Part shown: positions 1 to 6,660 of the stretch, in pieces
Position numbering within the stretch: position 1 is the first letter of the stretch
Layout of the letters: each line of letters begins with the position of its first letter
Source: an uncultured bacterium
GTDB taxonomy: Bacteria > Planctomycetota > Phycisphaerae > Phycisphaerales > SM1A02
Length of the DNA stretch: 9,366 nt
Direction of reading: 5' to 3'
NCBI GenBank assembly: GCA_903914045.1
Contig: CAIWNO010000291.1
Span: 1-9,366 of the forward strand
Translations under genes and position numbers: made by a program
Notes under the pieces: model-generated
Databases searched by the model: none
What the model was told of the DNA's origin: nothing
The model's input: only the letters and a program-made list of their open reading frames with translations

Positions 1-32
1 AAACTTCGCATCACACCAATCCGTGCGCTCAT
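1..32 (-). CDS. Start of a partial gene, probably nuoF (NADH-binding subunit of complex I)
   Basis: An ATG at 32-30 overlaps the nuoE stop codon in an ATGA arrangement, and the reading frame stays open to the window edge, giving MSARIGVMRS. A GGAAG sequence (minus strand, complement of 42-46) lies nine bases before this ATG and could serve as its ribosome binding site. The overlap suggests translational coupling to nuoE. In most bacteria nuoE is followed directly by nuoF, the FMN and NADH-binding subunit, so nuoF is the natural expectation. That identity is inferred from gene order only, because ten residues are too few to recognise the family. A second in-frame ATG at 11-9 is an alternative start. 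Confidence 0.45.
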   Translation of the reverse strand, partial: MSARIGVMRS

Positions 33-577
33 GCGTGGCCGCTTCCAGAAGATTTTTGCGCGGCGTCAATCAATCGATCAACGCCTTCAATGGTCAAGTT
101 CTCGTACAACGTGTCGTTGAACAACGCCACGGGCGCGGTGTCGCAACTTCCAAGACATTCCATGGCCAGCAATGTGAACTTGCCGTCGTCGCTGGTCTCA
201 TGCGGCTCCAAATTCAGGCGCTTGCGCACATGATTCAAGATGGCGTTGTGCCCGCAAATTTCACAGGCAATGCTTTGGCAAATACCAATCACGCACTCGC
301 CCATTTTTTCGGTGGTGAATTCCTCATAGAACGTCACCGTGTCCAGCACATCAGCGGGTTTCAGCGACAAAAACTGCGCGATTTCAATCATGGCTTGATA
401 CGGGATTTGTCGGTACGCGTGTTGCACCTCATGCAGAATGGGCATGAGCGCGCCATGCTTGGTGGCGTAGCGTGGCAGAATTTCTTTTTCCCACGTGGCC
501 TTCATCTGCGCCGTCACATACGGTTCAGCGCGTCGCTCTATTTTTTCTGTCGATGATGCTTTGGCAATCCATGCCAT
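29..577 (-). CDS. nuoE: NADH-quinone oxidoreductase subunit E (24 kDa, 2Fe-2S thioredoxin-like subunit)
   Basis: This is the 24 kDa subunit of the NADH dehydrogenase module of complex I, a cytoplasmic peripheral-arm protein that carries the N1a 2Fe-2S cluster beside the FMN subunit NuoF. The 182-residue length is normal for the family. An N-terminal helical region (about 25-90, with the family-like stretch LSLKPADVLDTVTFYEEF at 71-88) precedes a thioredoxin-like domain. The four cluster ligands are visible as C100-x4-C105 (CQSIAC) and C141-x3-C145 (CLGSC, followed by DTAPV, as is typical). Two further cysteines, C95 and C108, are not expected ligands. The ATG start is supported by a clear AGGAG seven bases upstream. 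The gene starts 20 bases after the nuoD stop and overlaps the start of the next gene by four bases, so it is an operon-internal gene. The identification is secure. Confidence 0.97.
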   Translation of the reverse strand: MAWIAKASSTEKIERRAEPYVTAQMKATWEKEILPRYATKHGALMPILHEVQHAYRQIPYQAMIEIAQFLSLKPADVLDTVTFYEEFTTEKMGECVIGICQSIACEICGHNAILNHVRKRLNLEPHETSDDGKFTLLAMECLGSCDTAPVALFNDTLYENLTIEGVDRLIDAAQKSSGSGHA

Positions 578-584
578 GATTCTG

Positions 585-589
585 CTCCT
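585..589 (-). promoter_or_regulatory. Strong Shine-Dalgarno site for nuoE
   Basis: The minus strand reads AGGAG seven bases before the nuoE ATG, inside the short nuoD-nuoE gap. It fixes the nuoE start and shows that this organism does use canonical ribosome binding, at least inside operons. The starts of nuoD, the dehydrogenase gene and the phosphatase gene have nothing comparable. Confidence 0.8.
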
Positions 590-597
590 GAAATAAA

Positions 598-1917
598 TTA
601 ACGATCAAGTTCGGCGGCGATGATGTTCAAACTTCCAATCACGGCCACGGCGTCGGCAAGTTGATGGCCCTCCAACAACTTGGCGATGCTTTGATAATTC
701 ACAAAACATGGCGGGCGGCAACGCGCGCGCCATGGATATTTTCCACCGCCACCCACCACAAAGAAACCAAGCTCGCCATTGGGGCTTTCAACGCAGGAAT
801 AACTTTCGCCCAGCGGAACATCCCAGCCACGGTTGTGCATGACCAATTCAAACAACTGAATTGTGCCTTCAATGCTGCCGTACACATCGCCTTTATCAGG
901 AATCACGGTCTTGGAATCGGCGCCAACATTAATCGAGCCGCCAGGAATTTTGTCGATGAGTTGATCAATGATGGCGATGCTTTGCTTCATCTCCTCCATG
1001 CGAATCAAGTAGCGCGAGAAGCAATCTCCGGCGCTGGCCACGGCCACGTTGAACTTCACGGCTTCGGCGCCTTGACCATCCCAATTATTTTCAAAGCACA
1101 AGTACGGTTCGTTCTTGCGCACATCTCGGCGCACGCCACTGGCGCGCGCAACGGGACCAGTCAAACTCCACGCAATGGCGTCCTCCATGGAAATAGCGCC
1201 AACGCCCTCCAGTCGATCGCGGAAAATGCGGTTGCGATTCAGCAGCGACTCAAGGTCCGTCAAAGATTTCGCCATGCGCACATGAATGAAATTTTTCACC
1301 ATGCGCTTAAAGACTTCATCGTCTGGCAAATCGCGCCACGCACCGCCAACACGGGTCCAATCTGGGTGATAGCGCTGGCCGCTGACATATTCAACAATGT
1401 CGTAAATAAATTCGCGCTCATTGAAGCCGTACAAGAAACCGGTGAAGGCACCCAAGTCAAGCGCAGCGGCGCCAGCGCACAGCAAATGGCTTTGCAACCT
1501 GCCCATTTCCGCCATGATGGTGCGGATGACTTTGCAGCGCGGGTTCACATCAATGCCAAGCAACTTCTCCACGGAATTGTGCCACGCAATGTCGTTCACA
1601 ATTGGACTGGAATAATCCATGCGGCTGACAGTGCACACATATTGATTCCAATCATGGTGCTCGCCCAACTTCTCAAAGCCCGAATGCAAATATCCAATGT
1701 GCGGCGTCACGCGCGCAATGCGCTCGCCATCTAATTCCAACACCACGCGCAATGTTGTGTGCGTGGCGGGATGCGCTGGACCAAAATTCAATATCCATCG
1801 ATCGGGCGACTGGACATGGTCCTTCAAGTAGTCCGTATTTTCGACATCAAGTCCGTAGGTCTCGTCGGGCGACAATGTGTAAGGCATGGAACGGCAAGTA
1901 TAGACAGGAATTTGCAT
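598..1917 (-). CDS. nuoD: NADH-quinone oxidoreductase subunit D (49 kDa subunit)
   Basis: This is the 49 kDa peripheral-arm subunit of complex I. With NuoB it forms the quinone-reduction pocket beside cluster N2. It is related to the large subunit of NiFe hydrogenases but lacks the metal ligands. The family block NFGPAHPATHTTLRVVLELD is at 44-63, with quinone-pocket His49 and His53 in the GPxHPAxH loop. HIGYLHSGFEKLGEH is at 73-87, RMDYSSPIVND at 99-109 with the expected pocket tyrosine Y102, and RVGGAWRDLP at 189-198. The C-terminal VESPNGELGFFVV and LNIIAAELDR match the usual ending of the family. At 439 residues it is slightly long. Neither ATG start (1917, or the in-frame ATG at 1887 giving 429 residues) has a Shine-Dalgarno site. 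A TATACT hexamer ten bases before the 1887 ATG makes that shorter start plausible. nuoE follows after 20 bases. There is no nuoC or nuoB upstream. Confidence 0.97.
   Translation of the reverse strand: MQIPVYTCRSMPYTLSPDETYGLDVENTDYLKDHVQSPDRWILNFGPAHPATHTTLRVVLELDGERIARVTPHIGYLHSGFEKLGEHHDWNQYVCTVSRMDYSSPIVNDIAWHNSVEKLLGIDVNPRCKVIRTIMAEMGRLQSHLLCAGAAALDLGAFTGFLYGFNEREFIYDIVEYVSGQRYHPDWTRVGGAWRDLPDDEVFKRMVKNFIHVRMAKSLTDLESLLNRNRIFRDRLEGVGAISMEDAIAWSLTGPVARASGVRRDVRKNEPYLCFENNWDGQGAEAVKFNVAVASAGDCFSRYLIRMEEMKQSIAIIDQLIDKIPGGSINVGADSKTVIPDKGDVYGSIEGTIQLFELVMHNRGWDVPLGESYSCVESPNGELGFFVVGGGGKYPWRARCRPPCFVNYQSIAKLLEGHQLADAVAVIGSLNIIAAELDR
1897..1902 (-). promoter_or_regulatory. Candidate -10 hexamer (TATACT) close to nuoD
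   Basis: The minus strand reads TATACT nine bases before the internal nuoD ATG at 1887. It differs from the consensus TATAAT at one position. No good -35 hexamer lies at 16-18 bases spacing. If it is a real -10 element, the transcript would begin about three bases before the ATG at 1887, so it would be nearly leaderless and the upstream ATG at 1917 would not be used. This is a weak pattern call from one hexamer. Confidence 0.2.
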
Positions 1918-1936
1918 TGAGTCGTGCTGTGATTTT

Positions 1937-1962
1937 CAAAAATCATGGCGCCTGAACGCGCC
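1937..1962 (-). terminator. Possible intrinsic terminator between the ABC permease gene and nuoD
   Basis: On the minus strand a GGCGC/GCGCC stem (1962-1947, five GC pairs, six-base loop) is followed, after a four-base offset, by five T residues (1942-1938). It lies 81 bases after the permease stop and just before nuoD, where a terminator separating unrelated functions would be expected. The short stem and the offset T run make it a weak terminator at best. Confidence 0.35.
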
Positions 1963-1992
1963 CCACGCTCATGTTGCGTGCGTGACATTCAT

Positions 1993-2009
1993 GCGCCACG
2001 AGACGGCGC
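1993..2009. repeat. GC-rich inverted repeat downstream of the permease gene
   Basis: GCGCC at 1993-1997 and GGCGC at 2005-2009 can form a five-pair hairpin with a seven-base loop. It uses the same GGCGC/GCGCC arms as the hairpin at 1947-1962. There is no T run after it on either strand. It could be a 3'-end stabilising structure of the permease transcript, or simply a result of the high frequency of GGCGC in this DNA. Confidence 0.35.
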
Positions 2010-2042
2010 GACCACCTGGTGAATAGCGATTTTTCGGGCACA

Positions 2043-3836
2043 TTACGCTCGAAACAAAGCGCCCATTTTTTTGCCAATCATGCTACTGGCCGCCAGCAGA
2101 GTTATGGCCAGCAACGCCATGGCCCACACGCCCATGGCGCTTGCGATCAATTCGCCGTCGCCCAAGCGGTCGTACAAAGTGTAAATGGCTTTGGTGATTG
2201 GATAGTCGCTCTCACGCTGCGCCAGCAACAAACTATCGCTGACTTCAAGCATGGAAAAACTAAATGCCAGCAACGCGCCCGCCAACAAATTGGCGGCGAC
2301 CAGTGGCACCACAATTTTTCGCATGGTGCGAAAAAGTCCCGCGCCCAAACCTTTGGCGGCCTCCTCCAACGACACGCTTGTTTGCTGCAACCCGGCCACC
2401 GCGGCGCGCGTCACATACGGCATGCGGCGAATGGCGTAGGCCACCACCAGCAACGGAAACGGATTTGGATTTGCGCCCACAATGTCCGCCACTGGTCGCA
2501 GTGGCGCGTTGCGCAACCAATCGCCCCATATTTGTGGAAACACTCCCGCCACGCCATCCAACATGTGTGGCATGACGCCGCCAAATGGCCACTCAAGACT
2601 CATGGCGATAAATCCAAACGCCATCACCAAGCCTGGCACCGCCAGTGGCAACATCATCAGCGCGTCAATCATGCCGCGGCCGCGAATGGTTCCGCGCGCG
2701 ATTAAGCGCGCCGCCACCAAACCAATCACAAGCGCAACAACAGTGGCGCACAGCGACAAAATAAAACTATTGCGAATGCTGCTCACCGCCAACGGGTGCG
2801 ACATGGCCGTTGACCATCCTTGCAATGTGAATGACCGCGGCAGAATTGTTCCGTACCACTCACCTGGCAAAGAAAGACTTGCAAGAATGGTGCTGATGTG
2901 CGGCAATCCCGCCACGCACACCACGCCGCCAACACCCATCCAACACAACAGCGTGCCAAGCCATCCCACTTTTATTTCATGACGGCCAACGCTTGCCTTT
3001 GATTGCATGGCATGCGTCTTGCCGCCCACCATGAATTTTCCCGCCACATAGATTGCGATGGCTACCACCAACATGACCGCCACCAGCGCGAATGGACGGC
3101 GACTGGATTGCATGTCCTTCAAGCCGTCAAAAATTTGCACGCTTGTCACGTTGCGATATTCAAACATCAACGGCGTTCCCAGTTCCGTGAAACTCCAAAT
3201 GAACACAATCACCGCGCCTGCGAACGCACCAGGCGTGACCAACGGAATTGTGATGCGGCGAAAGCGCGTCCAAGCGCCAGCGCCAAGATTGCGCGCGGCC
3301 TCTTCAAGCGCGGGATCAAGGTTGGCTAACGCGGCGCTTAGATTTAAATACACAATTGGATAAAGCGAAACTATTTCAAGCAACACCACAGCCCAAAATC
3401 CGCCGCGGCCCGTGAAATCAATTCCATCTTCAAGCACGCCAAGCTTGCACAACACGGCGTTGAACGCGCCTTCTCGCCCCAGCAAATGGCGCAAGCCAAT
3501 CGCTCCCACAAATGGTGGCAACACCAACGGCAGCAACAACAAACCCGTCAGTAGCCCCTTGCCCGCAAAATTCAGCCGCGCGGCGACCATGGCCAACGGT
3601 GTCGCTAGCAACAGTGTTCCCACGGTTACGCAACACGCGATCGCCAGAGCGTTGAACAATCCCGCGCGCGTCACTGGATCACGCACCACCTCCGCCACAT
3701 GCCAGAATGTCCACGCTGATCCATCAAGCGTAAGAAACGCGCCACGTAAGACCAACCACAATGGCCACAACAGGCAACTTGCAAGAATTGCCATTAAGAA
3801 AAAAAATTGCGCTCGTTGCAAACCGTGTTGAGTCAC
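2043..3836 (-). CDS. ABC transporter permease, fused two-domain type (ferric-iron/thiamine family, FbpB/ThiP-like)
   Basis: This is an inner-membrane permease of a binding-protein-dependent ABC importer. Two MetI-like halves are fused in one 597-residue chain, as in FbpB, SfuB and ThiP. Each half carries the cytoplasmic EAA coupling loop that docks the ATPase: LEEAARNLGAGAWTRFRRI at 177-195 and LEEAAKGLGAGLFRTMRKI at 490-508, each followed by the usual V/P-rich turn. About twelve hydrophobic segments are visible, for example near 11-33, 62-85, 95-115, 205-220, 249-270, 290-318, 355-378, 391-413, 515-530 and 568-585. The substrate is most likely ferric iron, but sequence alone does not settle this. 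The start is GTG (3836-3834) without a clear Shine-Dalgarno; an ATG at residue 15 is the alternative. No binding protein or ATPase gene adjoins it. It begins 37 bases after the protease gene ends and may be co-transcribed with it. Confidence 0.9.
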   Translation of the reverse strand: MTQHGLQRAQFFFLMAILASCLLWPLWLVLRGAFLTLDGSAWTFWHVAEVVRDPVTRAGLFNALAIACCVTVGTLLLATPLAMVAARLNFAGKGLLTGLLLLPLVLPPFVGAIGLRHLLGREGAFNAVLCKLGVLEDGIDFTGRGGFWAVVLLEIVSLYPIVYLNLSAALANLDPALEEAARNLGAGAWTRFRRITIPLVTPGAFAGAVIVFIWSFTELGTPLMFEYRNVTSVQIFDGLKDMQSSRRPFALVAVMLVVAIAIYVAGKFMVGGKTHAMQSKASVGRHEIKVGWLGTLLCWMGVGGVVCVAGLPHISTILASLSLPGEWYGTILPRSFTLQGWSTAMSHPLAVSSIRNSFILSLCATVVALVIGLVAARLIARGTIRGRGMIDALMMLPLAVPGLVMAFGFIAMSLEWPFGGVMPHMLDGVAGVFPQIWGDWLRNAPLRPVADIVGANPNPFPLLVVAYAIRRMPYVTRAAVAGLQQTSVSLEEAAKGLGAGLFRTMRKIVVPLVAANLLAGALLAFSFSMLEVSDSLLLAQRESDYPITKAIYTLYDRLGDGELIASAMGVWAMALLAITLLAASSMIGKKMGALFRA

Positions 3837-3873
3837 GCGGGCAGTGTAAGGTCGGCGCCCCTACGCACTCGGT

Positions 3874-5436
3874 TCAATTGTAATTGAGCAAAATAAATCC
3901 AACATCAGATGGACCAACAACACCATCCAGATCAACGTCCGAGCCCGGATCAGTTGTATTCATATTCAGCAACACAAGCCCAAGATCGGTGGCATCAACG
4001 ACTCCGTTCCCATCCAAGTCGCATTCAAGTCCAAAGCCATTGGCGGAAATCTGCCAGCCCGCGGACACTTGCACCGCTGTCGAACCAGTGTCAACGCGAG
4101 TGATTTCAACAACATATTCACCTTGTTGCAGATCGGTCATATGCACAATCTCGATATTGTCCACCGTGGATTGACTGGCCACATTACCGCCGCCGAAACT
4201 TGCGCTGGCAGCGTCGCCCTCCAGCGCGACCAAGGTGCTGGCGTCATATAAACCACGGCGGACACGCAAATCCAAATTCGCCAGCGTGTAACTAGCCAAA
4301 TTGCTTGCCACAACGCGCGGCCATGTGATGACAAAATCAAAATTGGGTGTGAATTGCGTCAGCCGAAAACGCCAAAATAAATGTTGCGACGCGCTCATGG
4401 TGAAACTTCCAAACCCAACCGCGCCCGAACGCACAGCATTAGCGGCGACAGCATTCCCATTATTTTTTGTGGCACTTATAATTTGATGCGACATATCAAT
4501 GTCCAATGCGCCAGCGCCTCGTAATGAATCCAAAGGCTTGGCAGTGATGCCACGTTGCGCCCCGCTTTGCGGCGCTTTGTTGCTCCAACTTGCGTCTCGC
4601 GTCGCGCCCGCAAGCAACGCGGCTTTGACAACTTGCTCCGTGGCCATGGCTGACAAACCAGCGGTGGGCGCGCCCGCAAGTTGCGCTTGCTGAAACAGCA
4701 ACGCCGCGGCCGCGCCAACGGTTGGCGTGCTGTAACTCGTGCCTGAACCAGGCGCAATTATTTCCGGCTTCATTCTTCCAGGCGTGTCACTAGCCGACGC
4801 CGTCACGCCCGCGGAATGTTGCAAATCCAATCGCCCAACTGAAAGACCATTGAAGCAATCTCCCATCATTGGATAGCGAATGCTTCCTGTGCCATTGTTC
4901 TCACCATTGACCGCCAACACGCCGTCGCGGTACATGATGTAATCCATGCGTCGAACGGCCTCGCGGTCGTAAGTTTCCTTGCCCATACCGTAGGAAGCCA
5001 GCCAAGAATTATTGTGCACGCGCACCGATGAATTGGGTTGAACAGCGGGCAGCGTCACGCCGCCGTTAATTTTTAAATTATCCGTAAGCCATTTGCTCAC
5101 GTTGTAAGCCCACACAGTGCTGACGCCTTTGGCCATGCTTGTATTGGCGCCATATAAATAACTCGCGACATAAGTCGCATGGGAACTGATCGCATACGGC
5201 GTGTTCATGCGCGTCACGGTTTTTCCTGTGAACTCACTTTGCGAAACATCGGGCGAGTACGCGGTGGAATCCGTCGCCAATGGGGACTCCACTTGCACAA
5301 CACCAATGCCCACGCCCGTAGGAGTTGCGCTACCTAGGCGCGCAACAAGCGCGCTGTAGCCAGTGCTGTCCGCCAATGCGTTGCATGGCGCAACCATGAA
5401 TCCCATCAATAGAAGTGTGCGGCGAGTGTCAAACAT
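3874..5436 (-). CDS. Secreted subtilisin-like (S8) protease with C-terminal dockerin-like calcium loops
   Basis: This is an exported subtilase of 520 residues from the ATG at 5436; a TTG one codon earlier is less likely. A signal peptide (TRR, a hydrophobic core, then NALA before DS) should be cut near residue 22. The catalytic domain spans about 30-315. His86 lies in SSHATYVASYLYG, a likely oxyanion Asn180 in NGENNG, and Ser234 in GSGTSYSTPTVGAAAALL. The strand that normally ends in the catalytic Asp reads TGVGIGVVQVE, so Glu50 occupies the Asp position. A probable beta-sandwich region (about 320-465) follows. The tail has two EF-hand-type loops ending at the last residue: DLDGNGVVDATD (473-484) and DVDLDGVVGPSD (500-511). 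Such tails are common on planctomycete exported proteins; their partner is unknown. Activity is uncertain because of the Glu. A GGAA lies about nine bases before the ATG. Confidence 0.85.
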   Translation of the reverse strand: MFDTRRTLLLMGFMVAPCNALADSTGYSALVARLGSATPTGVGIGVVQVESPLATDSTAYSPDVSQSEFTGKTVTRMNTPYAISSHATYVASYLYGANTSMAKGVSTVWAYNVSKWLTDNLKINGGVTLPAVQPNSSVRVHNNSWLASYGMGKETYDREAVRRMDYIMYRDGVLAVNGENNGTGSIRYPMMGDCFNGLSVGRLDLQHSAGVTASASDTPGRMKPEIIAPGSGTSYSTPTVGAAAALLFQQAQLAGAPTAGLSAMATEQVVKAALLAGATRDASWSNKAPQSGAQRGITAKPLDSLRGAGALDIDMSHQIISATKNNGNAVAANAVRSGAVGFGSFTMSASQHLFWRFRLTQFTPNFDFVITWPRVVASNLASYTLANLDLRVRRGLYDASTLVALEGDAASASFGGGNVASQSTVDNIEIVHMTDLQQGEYVVEITRVDTGSTAVQVSAGWQISANGFGLECDLDGNGVVDATDLGLVLLNMNTTDPGSDVDLDGVVGPSDVGFILLNYN

Positions 5437-5586
5437 CAAACGGGTTCCAAAAGTTGTTTAGAACTGTCTTTCCAAGCGCAAATACACAACACTTTGGCCT
5501 ACTGACTGAACTATGACACTGTGAATACGGTGTGCAAATTAAATTCAACAAAAAACTGAATTCATGCAAATAGATACCTTTACCGC
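5437..5586. promoter_or_regulatory. Divergent intergenic region between the protease and dehydrogenase genes
   Basis: This 150-base AT-richer gap must hold the start signals for two oppositely directed genes. GCAAAT occurs three times in the same orientation (5478-5483, 5534-5539, 5566-5571). The last two are part of a seven-base direct repeat, TGCAAAT, 32 bases apart, or about three helical turns. A palindrome TGAATTCA is at 5558-5565 and overlaps the octamer ATTCATGC at 5560-5567. TAGATA at 5571-5576 is a weak -10 candidate for the dehydrogenase gene, which has no Shine-Dalgarno before its ATG. No convincing -35 sequence was found. The role as a promoter region follows from gene orientation; the individual sites are guesses. 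Confidence 0.5.
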
Positions 5587-6525
5587 ATGAAACCCTTGGT
5601 CATTATCACGCAACCCCTTTCAAATCAGCCCACTCAATGGCTTGCCACCATGTGCGAGGTGGTTCAAGCGGCTCCAGGCCATGCCAATTTCATTGCCGCC
5701 GCACCACGCGCGCAAGGTCTGGCCATTCGAACGGCCACGTGTGTTGATGCAAAATTATTGGAGCAATTACCACAACTAAAAGTGATCGCGCGTGCTGGCG
5801 TGGGCTTGGACCACATTGATCTTGCGGCGTGCAAGGCGCGCGGCATTCGCGTGGTGAACACGCCCGACGCCAACACGCAGGCCGTGGTTGAATATGTCAT
5901 GGCGCTGGTGTTTGACGCCATCCGTCCACGCGTTTTTTTAACCACCCCGGTGAACGCCACTCAGTGGGAGCAAGCGCGTGACGAACTCACCGCGGCGCGT
6001 CAGTTGAACGAAATGACTTTCGGCATTCTTGGCTTGGGTCGCATTGGCAAACGATTGGCGCACGCGTTGCAGGCTCTGGGCTGCAAAGTATTGTTCCATG
6101 ATCTACTTGATATTGAAAGCGCGGCGCGCCACGGCGCCGCGCCCGTGACTGCGCAAGCCTTGTTCGCGCAAGCGGACATTCTTTCCATTCACATTGACGG
6201 CCGCGACAGCAATTGCAATTTCGTCAACGCGCAACTCATTGACACGCTAAAACCAAACGCAACATTCATCAACACCAGCCGCGGGCGCGTTGTGGACCAC
6301 CATGCCTTAGCGCGCTTTTTGCACGCCAACTCCGCGGCGCAGGCCCTGCTTGATGTGCATGATCCAGAGCCATTTCTTGCTGATTCCCCCATGCTTAGCC
6401 TAGCCAACGCGCATCTGGCGCCTCACCTTGCAAGCCGCACGGACACCGCGGTGCGCAACATGAGCTGGGTGGTGCGTGATCTAGTCGCCGTGCTCAACAA
6501 CAGCGCGCCACAATTCGAGGCTTGA
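5587..6525 (+). CDS. NAD-dependent D-2-hydroxyacid dehydrogenase, similar to short D-3-phosphoglycerate dehydrogenases
   Basis: This is a cytoplasmic NAD-dependent dehydrogenase of the D-isomer 2-hydroxyacid family, 312 residues. The N-terminal substrate-binding half has ARAGVGLDHIDLAACKARGI at 69-88 and NTPDANTQAVVEYVMAL at 91-107, both close to the phosphoglycerate dehydrogenase pattern. The Rossmann motif GILGLGRIG is at 146-154, and Asp172 at the end of the following strand favours NAD over NADP. The catalytic triad is Arg232 (NTSRGRVVD), Glu261 (HDPEPF) and His280 (APHLAS). The C-terminal regulatory domains of long SerA enzymes are absent. The likely reaction is oxidation of 3-phosphoglycerate to 3-phosphohydroxypyruvate, the first step of serine synthesis, but glyoxylate/hydroxypyruvate or another 2-ketoacid reductase role cannot be excluded. 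Enolase lies 135 bases downstream on the same strand. The ATG start has no Shine-Dalgarno. Confidence 0.9.
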   Translation: MKPLVIITQPLSNQPTQWLATMCEVVQAAPGHANFIAAAPRAQGLAIRTATCVDAKLLEQLPQLKVIARAGVGLDHIDLAACKARGIRVVNTPDANTQAVVEYVMALVFDAIRPRVFLTTPVNATQWEQARDELTAARQLNEMTFGILGLGRIGKRLAHALQALGCKVLFHDLLDIESAARHGAAPVTAQALFAQADILSIHIDGRDSNCNFVNAQLIDTLKPNATFINTSRGRVVDHHALARFLHANSAAQALLDVHDPEPFLADSPMLSLANAHLAPHLASRTDTAVRNMSWVVRDLVAVLNNSAPQFEA

Positions 6526-6607
6526 AATCCGCGCGATGCGAATTCCGTAACCGACTTATAGTGTCCGCTTGCAACCATTGGTTCACAATCATTCATGCGT
6601 TCAAAAT

Positions 6608-6636
6608 TTGCACAAGCGCCGTGCCGTCAACATACT
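6608..6636 (+). promoter_or_regulatory. Candidate promoter for enolase
   Basis: TTGCAC at 6608-6613 and CATACT at 6631-6636 are separated by 17 bases, the ideal spacing for a vegetative sigma factor. The matches to TTGACA and TATAAT are only partial (three and four of six). Transcription would begin near 6643, leaving a leader of about 18 bases that contains the GGAA ribosome binding site. A separate TATAGT at 6557-6562 lacks a -35 partner at normal spacing. Such a promoter would let enolase be expressed apart from the dehydrogenase gene. Confidence 0.3.
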
Positions 6637-6651
6637 CAACCAATCAAATGT

Positions 6652-6655
6652 GGAA
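6652..6655 (+). promoter_or_regulatory. Ribosome binding site deciding the enolase start
   Basis: GGAA ends five bases before the ATG at 6661. It supports that ATG over the upstream in-frame ATG at 6595, which would add 22 residues with no match to the enolase N-terminus. Confidence 0.5.
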
Positions 6656-6660
6656 ATACA

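Noticed and set aside
23..556. Plus-strand open frame antisense to nuoE
   Set aside because: NuoE has intact cluster ligands and a Shine-Dalgarno site. The opposite frame has neither motif nor start signal.
661..1734. Long plus-strand open frame (357 codons) antisense to nuoD
   Set aside because: It is a shadow of nuoD. The translation resembles no family I recognise, is rich in Ala, His and Asn from complementing NuoD codons, and nuoD carries all the conserved motifs.
1931..1944. GATTTT/AAAATC inverted repeat as an independent hairpin
   Set aside because: The loop would be only two bases. The T residues are better explained as the T run of the possible terminator on the minus strand.
2019..2705. 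Plus-strand open frame antisense to the permease gene
   Set aside because: The composition is unnatural (very rich in His, Gln and Trp), and it lies wholly over a permease with clear EAA motifs.
6595..6660. Longer enolase start adding 22 residues
   Set aside because: The extra residues do not resemble any enolase N-terminus. The ATG at 6661 has a GGAA site and gives the normal MKSAIQHIHARQILDSRG beginning.
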